NCBI RefSeq assembly: GCF_003265705.1
Contig: NW_020313285.1
Coordinates: 16,084,302-16,148,301, forward strand
Reading direction: 5' to 3'
Length of the DNA stretch: 64,000 bases
From: Callorhinus ursinus
Taxonomy: Eukaryota > Chordata > Mammalia > Carnivora > Otariidae
Part shown: positions 42,130 through 55,600 of the stretch, in pieces
Layout of the letters: every line of letters starts with the position of its first letter
How positions within the stretch are numbered: position 1 is the stretch's first letter
Program-made: the position numbers and the translations under genes
Notes under the pieces: model-generated
The model's database searches: none
Told to the model about the DNA's origin: nothing
What the model saw: only the letters and a program-made list of their open reading frames with translations

Positions 42130-43511
42130 TTTTTTTTTAAACCAATAGCATTTATTTACAGCTTGGAGTTGCTCCAGCAGAGAGGAACTTCGGGACTGTG
42201 AGCACTATCCCCATGTCTGCTTTGCAGAGTCCTGTCTCTACAGAAGATAACACTTGCCTAGGGACGGTTCCTTCTGCAGATGCACAGTCTGTAGCTTGGA
42301 ACTTAACTGCTGTCCATGCTGGCTTTAATTATATGTGATTGTCGGCACTCAGGTGCAAGAAGTATCTAAACACATAATGCAAGAAAGGAGGTTTCCATGG
42401 TTAAGCTTAGAAGCATGTAAAGATTTTATGAATGGAATTATGCCCTATGAGATATTTAGCTATGATGGACTTAAAAAGTCTTCTAGGGGTATTTTGAAGA
42501 GGTTCTTCAAAATTAAGTTGTAGAAAACCTATTTTCTTTGGAAATAACATTCCCTCCTCCCCTTGTTCAGGATTATAGCCATACTGGGGTTCCCAGGCCT
42601 GGCATGGACATATTGAGAATGGAAGGCCTGAAGAACCCAGCAAGGAACATAGGTACATTAATCGCTACCTATCCTGAGAAATAATTCTGGGTTTCTTTTC
42701 CCAAGTCTTCCCCAAAGGTCCATTCATTGTGCCCAACAGACATCTTTTAGAATTCATGTGTAAGAAGTCCATGGATATACACATATTATCCTTGAAGTCG
42801 CTGTACATTTTTTTTCTAGATAGTTCCTGAATATTTTAATGAGTTTAATAAATGAGAAAATATATTGAGAGATCTTTGTAAAATGTTATATAAATATAAC
42901 ATTTGTTTCAGGAATATCCGAACTTGCATTTTTCATGAATAAAAGTAAAAATGAGAGGGAAAACTTCTTCACATCAGTAAAAATTGTCATGTATAAAGAC
43001 TCTGAACTTACGCAGAATGTGCATTATGTCTTGTTTTAGCATGATTCTGTACACATAGTTTTAATTTTTTAAGTCTGATTTAACTGTGATTTTGACAATC
43101 AGTTATTGAATGAGGTAGTCCACATTGCCTAGATATTTGCTATATCTGGTTACTATTCCACAAATAATTAAGTACAGTATATCAGTTATGTTTTTCCTTT
43201 ATGTTTAATAGGAGTTCTGTGAACATTGAGAATATATTACTTTTAGTGGTACACAGTCCTTGAGAAAAGTCTTTTACATTGCCATCTGTGATATTTTTAG
43301 CAGCTTGTTACAATATCATTTTAATAAAAATAAAGTGTACTCAGTGATGATAGAGAAAATATTGTTAAAGACCTCTTGGGACAGGAAAAGGCTCAATCAT
43401 AAGGTCACGTGCTTATTCATTTTCGGCTGCATCATTCTGATTCATTACTTTCAAGAGTAACTATAGTATTGCTACACAGTCCATTATACTGAGAAGAACT
43501 TTCCTTGAACT
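42130..43511 (-). other. ACSL6: ACSL6 3' UTR (extent inferred)
   Basis: Following the stop codon, about 1.4 kb has no recognisable interspersed repeat, as expected for a conserved 3' UTR. It ends at an AATAAA signal on the minus strand with a short A run just beyond it. The true cleavage site is inferred. Earlier or later sites are possible. Confidence 0.6.
42151..42156 (-). terminator. Candidate ACSL6 polyadenylation signal AATAAA
   Basis: The plus strand reads TTTATT here, that is AATAAA in the sense of ACSL6, about 1.36 kb past the stop codon. I found no other canonical hexamer between the stop and this point on a read-through of that strand. Use of this site is inferred. Confidence 0.55.
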
Positions 43512-43649
43512 TCACATGGAGATTGAGTAAAGCTCTTCTATTTGTTTTTTGAAGTACTCTCTCAGCTCAGGTCTCTTAGCCTTTAGTGTTGGTGTCAGCA
43601 AGCCATTCTGAACTGAGAACATGTCAGAGTGGATGTGAATGGCTTTAAC
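43512..43649 (-). CDS. ACSL6: ACSL6 terminal coding exon with stop codon
   Basis: This exon holds 45 codons plus TGA, starting [20 protein letters not shown] and ending [19 protein letters not shown] carries the conserved C-terminal lysine region of the family. The acceptor is TTGGTTTTTAG. The stop lies at 43514-43512. Confidence 0.97.
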   Translation of the reverse strand, partial: VKAIHIHSDMFSVQNGLLTPTLKAKRPELREYFKKQIEELYSISM

Positions 43650-46600
43650 CTAAAAACCAAATGCAGAATACGTCTTTATCAGGAATATAACATAGCATTT
43701 ATAGCACACACGATAAAAGTAAACAGGCATATAAGAATAGATATATTGATACAGAAACACTATGCTCATTTAAAAGTCAAAATTATGTTAATAAACATTT
43801 CAGCCTATTTAACATGTCTGCAAGCCACCTTTTCCCCTTCCTATTTCTTCATTTAGCCAATCAACAGAAATGAACTGGCTGCTTATTCTGTGCCAGGCAC
43901 TGAGGACGCAGAGAAGAATCATGAGTGCCCTTGCCTACAGGGGGTGCCCACTGGCATCCAGCAGAGCAGACATAGAGCGATTGTCAGCCAGTGTGGTCCA
44001 CACAGAGTGACAGGTGCTGAATGCAGTTATGGTAGGGGAGAAGGAGGAGCGGGGGGGAAGCCTTCCCAAATTAGGTGAGTGTTAAAGAACGAGTAAGAGT
44101 TAACCAGCAAAGGAGGAGAGGTGGGTGGTGGAGGGCATTCTAGGTGAAGGCAACCCCAAGAACAAAGCTATGGCAGTGAGAAAGGAAATCCAAGGGGTTT
44201 CTGGTTGTAGTTACATGAAGTAGGAGGGAAATGGGGTCAGGGATGGAGCCAAAGTGGTCGATGTGACCATTGATAGAGGAGCTCCAACTTCAGGCTGGAG
44301 TCAGTAGGAAGGCTGTGGAAGTTCTTATCCAGGGCAGTGACATGGCTGAATACACATTTTAGAAAGATCTGTCCAAGAGAAATGTGAAAACTTTTTTTGA
44401 GAACATTAAGATAAGAAACAGGAAAACCAATTGGAAGGATCTGGCCAATCCATGGGAGACGAGATAAGGACCTACCTACACTTAGAGCAGTGGCAGAGAC
44501 AGACACAAGTAAGCAGTTCTAAGAACCATTCAGTAGTAAAGAGGGAGGCAGCCTCCAGGACTCCCGGGTTTCTAATTTGGATGGACACATAGGAGGAACA
44601 TAAAGTCTTGGGGGAACATGATAAGTCTACATTAAAAAAAAAAAAAAAAGTCCTGCCATGGCTTTTACCACATCTACTGGGAGGAGGCATGGAGGGATCA
44701 GGTGTACTGTTTCACACTTCCTATTTCTATGAGACAGATCCTAGGCCCCCTCATGCAAAGTACCTCTACAAAATGCTGAAATGAGAACCAGAGATAGATG
44801 AATTAACTAGGAGGGCCTGGGCAGGTTCCTCCCACGTGGGGCTCCATCTGAAAGGGTCACTGACAATCCCACGAGAAGTTTATGATCTGGGTTTGAGTTT
44901 AATCTTTGAGTGATACTGCTTCCAAGAAATTGTGTCCTGACTGACAGCTGGGTCTAAATCAAATGATTTTATTGAGATAATAGACCCAAATCATTAAATA
45001 GCAAACAGAGTTAGGAATTGCCGCAATAGACTTTTTAGTAACAATTTTTTATTACACTTCTGAAAAATAAAACTCTCACAGACCTGAGGCACAGAGACAC
45101 AGTGTGACTACAAATACCATTTGCTAAACATTCATGTCATTTGTCCTTACACGCATATTATTCAAAGTCCAAAATGCAATTTTGAAACTGAAACAACAAA
45201 CCTTTTCTCAGAATCTTCTGGCAGAAAAGCCCAGGTAGCACCAGTAAGAAGTGCCCCAAATCCTAACTACTCCCTAGGTATGTACAGTTGACCCTTGAAC
45301 AACAACGGGGTTAGGGGAGCAATTGAAAATTCGTGTGTAGGGGCACCCGGGTGGCTCAGTCACTAAGCGTCTGCCTTTGGCTCAGGTCATGATCCCAGGG
45401 TCCTGGGATCCAGCGGGGAGCCCGCTTCTCCCTCTCCCACTCCCCCTGCTTGTGTCCCCTCTCTCGCTGTGTCTCTCTCTGTCAAATAAATAAATAAAAT
45501 CTTAAAAAAAAAAATCGTGTGTAACTTTTGACTCCCCCCTGAACTTACCTACTAATAGCCTGCTATTAACTGGAAGCTTTACCGATAACATAAATAGTTG
45601 ATTAACACATATTTTGCATGTTATACATATTATATACTGTATTCTTACAATAAAGTAAGCTAGAGAAAAGAAAATGTTAGAAAGAAAATCATAAGGAAAA
45701 AAAGAACATCATAAGGAAGAGAAAATACATTTACAGTACTATACTATATTGATTGGAAGAAAAAAAAAGTCATGTCTAAGTGGACTCCTCCATTTCAAAC
45801 TTGTGTTGTTCAGTGGTCAACTGTCATAGACATTTGGAAAATTAATTCAAAATATACATGTTAAATACACATATACATTCATCTGTTGTTTTGTGTAATT
45901 GATATTTATTGAGCAACTCCTTTGTATCAGGTATGTGTCAGGCATTAGGGGTACAAAGAATAACAAGACACAGTCCCTGCCCACCTGGATTTATGATCTA
46001 ATGAGAGATGCTGCTATATGACCTTGTAGTGACAATATGATATTGCTACTATAGGGACAAGCACAGAGAAGGTCACCTTTCTCAGGCAGAATCAGTTGCT
46101 TTGCCAGTACCCACTCCTGACTTTTTCCTTGCTGGGATTCGGTTTGGGGCCAAAATGTTCCATGCCAACCATGACAGTCACCTTCCCTGATTTCCCAGCC
46201 ACCCCTGCAGCTAGGGGACAGTCATGAGGTCTATTTTTGGCTAGTGAGAAGGGGAAGTTTTTGCCTTCATAATGAAAGGTTCAGACATAGCCATCTCCAC
46301 CCACTCTCCTTTTTTTCCTTCCTTGAATATGGACAATGTCCAAAGTTGTAGTGGCCACCTTGTGATAAGCCAACATACTAAGAATGGAGAGTGGAAAGAC
46401 AGGTAGAGGCTAGGCCTTTGAGGACCTGTATATTCCTTGGACTGCCTATCCTTATGTGAGAAAAAACACAAAAACACACCCAAGTGTTTAAGACACTGCG
46501 GCTTTTCTGTCAGAGCTGAATGCATTTCTGACAGCACCCACCCAAGGCTTGGGGAGGGTTCGTTGAAGAGAGATGCCCGAGTTGACTCTGAAGGAAAGTC

Positions 46601-49600
46601 AGCTGTAGCCCAGTGAAAACAGCAAGGGGAAGGAGGAGTGGCTCCTATATGGCCCAAGGAGAGGAGGGTGCTCTAGGGAGAAGTACCACGTGCCAAAGCA
46701 CATTTGAGACATTCCATGTGTAGGCTGAAGCCTACGGTACAGGTGGAGAAGAAAGCGATGGGGCTGGAGAGATACACCGGGGCCAAGTGATAAAGGATTG
46801 ATAGGCCAAAGCAGGGAGTTTGGACATGATTCTTTCAACAGCTTTTAAGCGGTGAGAGACAGAACGGCTCTTTGGAAAAACTACTGTGCTAGGGATGGAC
46901 CGAAGTGAGGTTAAAGTGGAACCTGCAAGACCAGCCAAGAGACAAGACTGAGGGTGACCTGGGCTATGAAAGTTGGCTCTGGAGATAGAAATGGATTTGA
47001 TTTGGTGGATAGAAAGGATTCAACCTACAATTTGCTTGGGGTTTACGTGGCAGAGAACGAGAGATCATAGGAATAGCTCTAGGCTCCTGCTTGAACAGAA
47101 AAACTGAAGGAGGAGGAAGATTCTTTGGAGGAGGGAAGACCAAGTATTTGTGTTAAAGTCTGAAATGCTTCCGAGACAACCAAGTGGTTAATACTGGATA
47201 TATTCGTATCAGTATGCAGGACAGAGCAGCAGCCTGGGTTTGAGACAGAGGAGCGACTTGGCGAGTAGGAAGGAACTGGAGTGTGGGTTACAAAAGCCAG
47301 GAGAACAAGAATGAGCGATCACTCTGTCAGATGCTACTGTCCTATGAGAACTGTCCATAAAATCAGTGGACACAAGCAGGAAATGACTTATTTCAAAAAT
47401 CAATTTATGTACCACCTCACGCCCATTAGGATGGCTATTACCCCCCCCCCAAAAAAAAACAAAACAGAAAATAACAAGCATTGGTTAGGATGTGGAGGAA
47501 TTTGAACCCTTGGGCACTGTTGATGGGAATGTAAAATGATGCAGTCACTGTGGAAAACAGCATGGCAGTTCCTCAAAGAATTAAAAATAGAACTACCATA
47601 GGACCCAGCAATGGCACTTCTGGGTATATACCCAAAAGAACCGAAAGCAAGATCTGGAAAGGACGCTTGTACATCCATGTTCATAGCAGCATTGTTCACA
47701 GTAGCCAAGACATGGAAGCAATCCAAATGTCCACTGACAGACGGATAAGCAAAATGTGGAATATTACTTGTTCTAAAAGGGAAGGAAGTTCTGACACGTG
47801 CTATAACATGGATGAAACTTGAGGACGTTAGGCTAAATGAAATAAGCCAGTCACAAAAAGATAAATACAGTATGATTACACTGATATGAAGCACTTAGAG
47901 TAATCAAAGTCACAGAGACAGAGAGTAAAATGGTGGTTGCCAGAGGCTGGGGTGGGGGTGGGGGGTGGTTGGGATTTATTGTTTAATGGGGACAGAGTTT
48001 CACGTTTGCAAGATGAGAAGAGTTATGGGATGGATGGTGGTGATGACTGCACAACATTACAAATACATCTAATTGTACACTTAAAAATGGTTAAGATGGT
48101 AAATTTTATGTTATGTGTATATTACCACAATGAGAAAAAATGGAAAAAAAGTCAGGGTATGCAAATAGTTGCAAAATGTTCAGTAGGTCAGTGATTGTTT
48201 TCAAAACCTCTGATGTTAACAGTCTTGTGTCCTGCGGGGTGGGCCTTTTGAGATGGCAAAGAACTCCTTGCTCTGAAAACTCTTCGTTATTCAGATCGAA
48301 AACTCATTATACAAAGAAGACTCCTAAAACAGCTATACTTCCAACTTCCTAAAAATCCACAGAGAAAAATTCTAACAAATCCTGGCATAAACCCATGCTT
48401 GTAATTTAAAAATGTGAAAGTTTTCAAATGAGCACAGCATTAATAAATCAGATTCACTTTGTCTCTTAGACATTTGTTCAAATGAAAGGTTCACTTTCGC
48501 TATAAAAAGGACAGCATTTAAGGATTCGAGTGTGTAGAGCAGAGGGGAGGAGGGAACGTTAGGCTAAAACTAGAGCTGGCATTATAGTTAGCTGCCTCAA
48601 CTTTACTTCACACACAAAGGATTTCTACTTGGATATCTGATATAAATTGGTGGAAATCTGAGGTTCTTGGCTAAAAAGGGGTATTGTGAAATTTTCAAAA
48701 CTAGTTAAGTTTCTTGTAAAAAATGTTTTGCTTGAAAACTCCTTCAGTGTTCTTGATATTCAAATAAGCAAGGATATGGTAAGGAATAGGGCTGCCATTT
48801 TTTTTGTACCCTCTGGAATATGCTTTTTTTCTTAATTTGTTTTTATTAAACATAAACTATTCCAGGGGACCCAAAAGTCACTGGAAACAGTCCCAAGAGA
48901 GACATTTTCAGACACAGCCCACTGAGAAGTAGGGGTTCTGCAGGGGTCACTGCTGGGGGTGCTGCGGCGGTGGAGGCAGGTACAGACGGTGGGGAAGGGA
49001 TGAGGTTGGGGAGAAGCAGAGGTGTGTGGAGGTGGGGTGGAGGAGGGATGAAGTGACGTGGTCGGGTTGGGGGGTCGGGGGGAGAGAGGCTCTGGTTCCA
49101 GCCCCAACCCCACCGGCACAGCCCCGCTCCGATGCCGGGGGCAAGCTCGACTTTTCAGATAAGATGCCATCTAAGCTCTGCTGCTTAAAGAAATTTGGAA
49201 ATCACCACTTGACAACAAAACTAATTAGCTTAAAGAAAACAGGAACACAATCTGAATCAAACCTAATCTTAGATACTGTGAATTAACTTAGTAACTCATG
49301 TTTACGGTCATAAAATGAAAAGCTGAAAACTGACAGTGCTAATTTCCTTAACTTTTTTTTTTCCTAAAGCTCTCTTCTGATAGAAATGGTACCACATAAA
49401 AACTTTTGGTAAGGGCAAGTGATCTAGCCAATCTTCTTTTGTAAATGAAATTAGTAATATAATTGTAAAAGGAGAAGCAAATGCCATGATATCATATCTG
49501 CTGCCTGGGTTTCAGCTCATCTGAGCTCCTCACAGCCTGTAGAGCACTCAGTGTAACTGGGACAAGAGTGTATGTTCAGTGCAGGGGCTTGGGGTGAGCA

Positions 49601-52600
49601 CCTTTGAAAATCTAGCAGTGACATGCAGTAGTTACCAACGATAAAGTACAGGGAAGATGAATTTCATAGGGAGAGCTATGGAACGCTATTTAGATGCTCG
49701 GTAGACTACAGAAGAAAACATAATGATCTTAGGAACAAAGGACTGAACCAACAGGTAGATTTCACAGCGAGCCTAAAGGCTGACTGGGGCATCTGCAGTT
49801 CACTGTGGCTCACCACCAAATAGTCTCTGCTTGAGGAGAGGGAGTGGCACTAAATACAGCCTTGTAGGAAGCCAAGGCATATGGAGCCCAGCTCATCAGT
49901 CTGACCTACAGCTCTGGGTCTGTTTGAATTCTTCCATGAAAATACCTATACAAACTGCCTGAGTGACTAAAAGTCCGGTCAGTAAATGGGGGGGGAGGGC
50001 GGATATGTGTCAAACCAGTTCTTTAACTAATACTGACCTTAACTATGGGTCCCAAATTTCTATTTTTTTTTTTTAGAAGTAAACCAATGTAAAAACCAAT
50101 TTTCATTTTCTATAATTACATATTTTCTAATAAAACCAAACTGTTGATTTGTGGGGGGAAAAAAAGGAATGAAAATCTTTATTCTCGTGGGTGCCTGGGT
50201 GGCTCAGATGGTTAAGCGTCTGCCTTCGGCTCAGGTCATGATTCCAGAGTCCTGGGATCGAGTCCCGCATCGGGCTCCCTGCTCAGTGGGGAGCCTGCTT
50301 CTCCCTCTGCCTCTCTCTCTCTCTCTCTCTCTGTCTCATAAATAAATAAATAAATAATAAAAATAAAATCTTTGGGGCGCCTGGGTGGCTCAGCTGGTTA
50401 AGCAACTGCTTTCGGCTCAGGTCATGATCCTGGAGTTCCGGGATCGAGTCCCACATCGGGCTCCCTGCTCAGCAGGGAGTCTGCTTCTTCCTCTGACCCT
50501 CTTCCCTCTCGTGCTTTCTATCTCTCATTCTCTCTCTCTCAAATAAATAAATAAAATCTTAAAAAAAAAAAAGAAAGAAAATCTTTATTCTCCCTTTAGG
50601 CCTAACACAATGTGAGACTCGCTTTTCAATTTGTAATAAGCAAAAAAAATTTTTTTAAGATTTATCCCTTTATTTCAGAGAGAGAGAGAGTGTGCAGGCA
50701 TGCACACACGCATGAGTGGGGGGGGGGGGAGAAAGGGGGAGAGAATCCCCAACCAGACTCCTGCTGAGCTCAGGGCTTGATCCCAGGACCCTGAGATCAT
50801 AACTTGGGCCTCTCGATTGACTCAGCCACCCAGGTGCCCCAATAAGCAAAATTTTTGTTAAGGGAGGAAATGGTAAATATTAGCTTCCTTTCTGAAACTA
50901 CACTCTTGCCGCTGAAAAGTGATTCCATAGGTTTTTTTTTTTTTAGTTTAGAAATACTGTAACATTTAAATATTGTCTTGGATTAAAATACCTAAAAAAT
51001 TTCAATTTATGCCAACTCATTAAAGCACAAAACTTTTCATAATTCTGAAGAAACATGGTATTTTAAGTTTTCAATGGTATTACTGAATGCAACACATAAT
51101 GTTGCTTAGAGATAATAAACACAGAGTGAATAATTTAGGACTGAAGAGATAAAGTAAAAACAAAGCCCACTGTAATTAGACAAATGCTCAATTCATTTCT
51201 TTTTTTTTTTTCATTTCTGATTTAAAGGCAAATTGGTTAGGTAAGTATTCATTTCCGTGACAGGAAACACAATAACATATTTTAGTGAGAGATTCACATC
51301 AGAATTTTAAAAATCTTTTTTTTAAAGATTTTATTTATTTATTTGAGAGAGAGAGAATGAGAGAGAGAGAGAGAGCACATGAGAGGGGGGAGAGTCAGAG
51401 GGAGAAGCAGACTCCCCGCTGAGCAGGGAGCCCGACGCGGGACTCCATCCCGGGACTCCAGGATCATGACCTGAGCCGAAGGCAGTCGCTTAACCAACTG
51501 AGCCACCCAGGTGCCCAGAATTTTAAAAATCTATCAAGTGTCAAAGGTCACTTGGTATTGTCTATACAAACTAATAAGACACATAAATGCCAAGAAAATG
51601 GTTAAATCATGGCTAAGTATGCTCAAAAACTTCCCAGGTGCCTACACATTTTAATTATTGATAGTTATTTTAAATGCTTCCTATCTATTCATTAAAATAT
51701 ATCTTCCAAAAATCTCCATAAATTAATAATGATTGGCCTCATTCTAGGAAATTGTTTCTGGAAATTAAATCACACTAATTTTTTTATCTAGTTCAAATGT
51801 TAATTCAGATCAACCCTGCCCAGTGAGCCTGAACTCTTAAAGCTTTTGGTGAATGATTTAAGCCTTAGGCTTGGATATCTATTTGTGTTTGCGTGGTTTT
51901 CAAAATAATTAGTGTTAAGCCTTAACTGATGACTCATTTTTGAGGAAAATGAGGACAAGCTGACAATGGACTGTGGATTAACTTAAATAATTCATATTGA
52001 TCTTTGGAACACAACTGGGAGCACACCTTCCTCAGGCATGAGGCCTGGTTTTTGCTCTCCTGTGCTCAGCTGAGGGCACATACTGCTTGTGGTGAAGGAT
52101 GCACAGACCAACAAAGAGGAAAATGAGAACAGAGAAAATGAAGAGGTGACACGCTTGGCAATAAAACTCAGGCCTTTGGGATGCCCGCATGACTTCCCCG
52201 TATTTGAGGTTACCAAGGTGAGGGCAGATTATTAGAGCAGAAACTGCTTAAGGGGTATGGGAAGATAAGACTACCTCTCCTCTCAGTAAAGGTCTAATTT
52301 GAGCCAATGGTTAACACCTGAAACTTTACCAAAGGTCCGCTTTTCAGCGTAATCCTTTTGCTTAGCGTCTATGCCAAGATTCTGTGTCCTGGGGCAGGTC
52401 AATGCATCCCGAACCCAGCAGGGGGAGTGCCAGCCTCAGGAATCGCAAGGTAGTGGCAGGCCCTAATCTGCTTAAGCAAAGCACCCAGAACCCCTATAGC
52501 TCCCCATTCAGAGGAACACACGGGCCCAGAACAAATGGGTCTTGGACCACCCATTTGTGGTCCCTGCTCTACATCATCATATGATCCACTCACACAGCTC

Positions 52601-55600
52601 CTCTTAATGGAAGGACAATGAAGTCAGTCCTAAAAGAAATTTAAATAATGATGCCAGAAATGACCTTTCTTTCAGAAAGATAAATATAACTTGCCTGAAG
52701 GCCTCTGATTTTATAATTTTTTTTTAAAGATTTTATTTATTTATTTGACAGACACAGCGAGAGCAAGAATACAAGCAGGGGGAGTGGGAGAGGGAGAAGC
52801 AGGCTTCCTGCCGAGCAAGGAGCCCGATGCGGGACTCGATCCCAGGACCCTGGGACCATGACCTGAGCCGAAGGCAGACACTTAACGACTGAGCCACCCA
52901 GGCGCCCTGATTTTATAATTTTTTAAAATGAAAATTTTATTCATCCAAGCCTTTTTTTGCCGTAGATGCTGACAGATGAGGGTAAAGTAGTGTTTCTCAA
53001 ACTAGATTAATAGAAAGATCTATTTCAAAAGAAAACAATTCTGAAACTATGTTCAGATTTCATCAGTTTGAAACTTAAGAAGTTAAGGTCTGACTCTGTG
53101 GAAGTGGTTTCTAAGTCACAAATACTTGCTATAAGAGTTTTACATTTGAAACTGGTTTAAAAATGTTTTCAGGTTATCATCAAAATGAACATACAAAATT
53201 TAAAATTCTCAAAAACCCTGCAGATCCATAACGCTAACACTATATTTGGGAACCCTAGTGGAGAAACACAATTTTATTAAAAATGATTATGTTAAAGACA
53301 CGCTGGAAAATTTTTTAAAAATCGGAGTGTTTCTATGTCTCCACTTGAAGAATTTTTCTTTTTGAATTTTTGACTGAAGAGGGCGTAAAGGATGTAGGTA
53401 AATAGGACCAAGGGTGCTTCTGAACTCAGTCAGAGTAAGAACTTGCAAAGACAGAGTCGGAGAGGAACGCTTGCTGGGTCACCTCCCAACACACCCCCCA
53501 ACCTCCTCTTTGTGGTAGACACTCTGGGCTAACAGATCACTGACCCCGAGGAGCACAATCTTTCCGATGTCCTAGCAAGTCAGCTTGCCTGCTGTAGCCA
53601 AGAAGACAGTCCCCATAAAAATAAAAATAAGAGAGGACTGTGGTCTTGAGTACTGCAGGCAGCCTGGAGACAGGCCAACCCTGCGCACACACGCTCTGCT
53701 AGTAACAGCTAGGGTAGTACTTCAAACTTACAAACGTCTGTGATCACAAGGACAACACACACGGTCTCACTCGACATTCAACCCATTTAGCGCAGAATGC
53801 AGGCTGCTGCAGAGTCGGCTTGGAAGCCTGCAGGGGTCTGTTAGTGCACAGCCCGTCCGACGGCCGCAGCATGCGGGGGGGGTGGAGAATCTAGGTCAGG
53901 GTCACCTTGGGTGAGTGTAATTTTCAGCACTGCATGAAGGGTTGTAACAAGTATGGGGAAGGGAATATTTACCTGTTCAAACGAATGGAGTCCACTCTGT
54001 TTTCCTAACCTCACCATATCTTCCAAAATGGCTTTTTTCAGCTCCTAAATGGGACCATAGAGGAAAAATGACAAGGCAAAAACACATTTCAAAATGGAGG
54101 TAGAGGAAACAGTGAGTCTTGAGCAAAGTACAACTGGTGGTTGGACCAACCCCCACCCCACCCTCACCTCCACCGCGCTGCCTGGGGCTGACACTCCCAG
54201 GCAGCACACATTCACCACCTCTCATGAGGCAAGCGAGTGCCAGGCATGAACAAAGGAGTGACCACGAACAGACTAAGGGACCACTCCATTTTTTAAAGTG
54301 GCTCTCTGGTCAGCCCGGTGAGTCCCAGGGACCCCGTCACCCCCAGAAGAGCCCAGGACCCCGAGGGAGTGCTCAGGTCCATGGGTGCTACTGAAAAATG
54401 GACCATGTGCCTGGACGAGGTGATGGTGAGCCAGAGCACAGAAAGCTCTTCCACAGGACCCTACACATGCCTGAGTGGCTAAAGCTCTAAGCAGGGAGGT
54501 GTTATTTTTTTCTCAACTAACTCCATGACCGCCTAAGTCCAGTATGGACCAAAGCCACCTCACATTTGGAAAGAGCAAGACCAGTGAGTCAGAAGGCCTA
54601 TACTCACACCTGACACTGCTGTTAACCAGCTGTGTCAGCTGTGTGGCCTTGGGTCAGCCACCTCCCTCCCTGGACTCGACCGCAAGCTGCATGACAGCAG
54701 GGCTGGACGAGCTTTCTGTGGTGTCTCCCATCATTAGTTCAATAGTTTATCAAACTTTCTAAGAAGAAATCTGCATTCCTTCAACAGCAATAACAAAAAG
54801 ATGAACCTCTGGTTTAGGATTTCTACCACTTATAAAAGAAAGTTAGAAATGTCCCTACATGTTCAAATTCCACTGCTTTACTGTGTTTCTGCCCTCCCAT
54901 TACTCAGTAGCATCAGGAGGTCCAGCAACCAAGGTACAGACCTTATTTGCACAGAGCTCTTCATATGACCCTTCAATTCCTCTCTTCTGGGCCCAAGAGG
55001 GCATGACTTCAGGGTCAGGCACAACAACACCCACCAAAAAGGCCTGCAATCCCAACCAAAGGAAAACACAGTCAAGACAAAAGCTTTTAAAGTGGTAATT
55101 TGTGGTCCAGCATTTAAAAATAATCTCCTGGTATTCTGATTCCATCCTTTTCTAAAAATAAGTATATGCTTATGTTATGAAACATTTCCACCAATATAGC
55201 ACACATTCTTACCTGTTTATTTTCTGATATATTTCCTTAACTTTGTAAAAAAATTAATAAAGTATAAGCTTAAGGGGATTAAGAATCAGTACCGTTTGAT
55301 TCTCATGCCGATGGAGGACACCTTTAAGATGCCAAACAATTCTACGAACCCAAACACATATTTCTCAAGGTTTCCTAGACCATTTTGAAATTGTTTTATT
55401 AACATGGTCCCCATTCATGAAGAACTCCGTTTTAAGTTTTTAAAGCATTTTCTTTAATAATATTTGCTTAATGAATGCAATGATAGCACAGAATATATTC
55501 ACAGTGATCTTTCCGACTTCAAGTCTAAATGATGTTGAAAGCAGAATAAATATAAATCCTCTCCAATAATTTAATCTTAACTGTGTTAACATTAGCTGAA

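Noticed and set aside
47200..47894. 164-codon minus-strand open frame
   Set aside because: It is antisense to an old L1 3' end and crosses a homopolymer patch.
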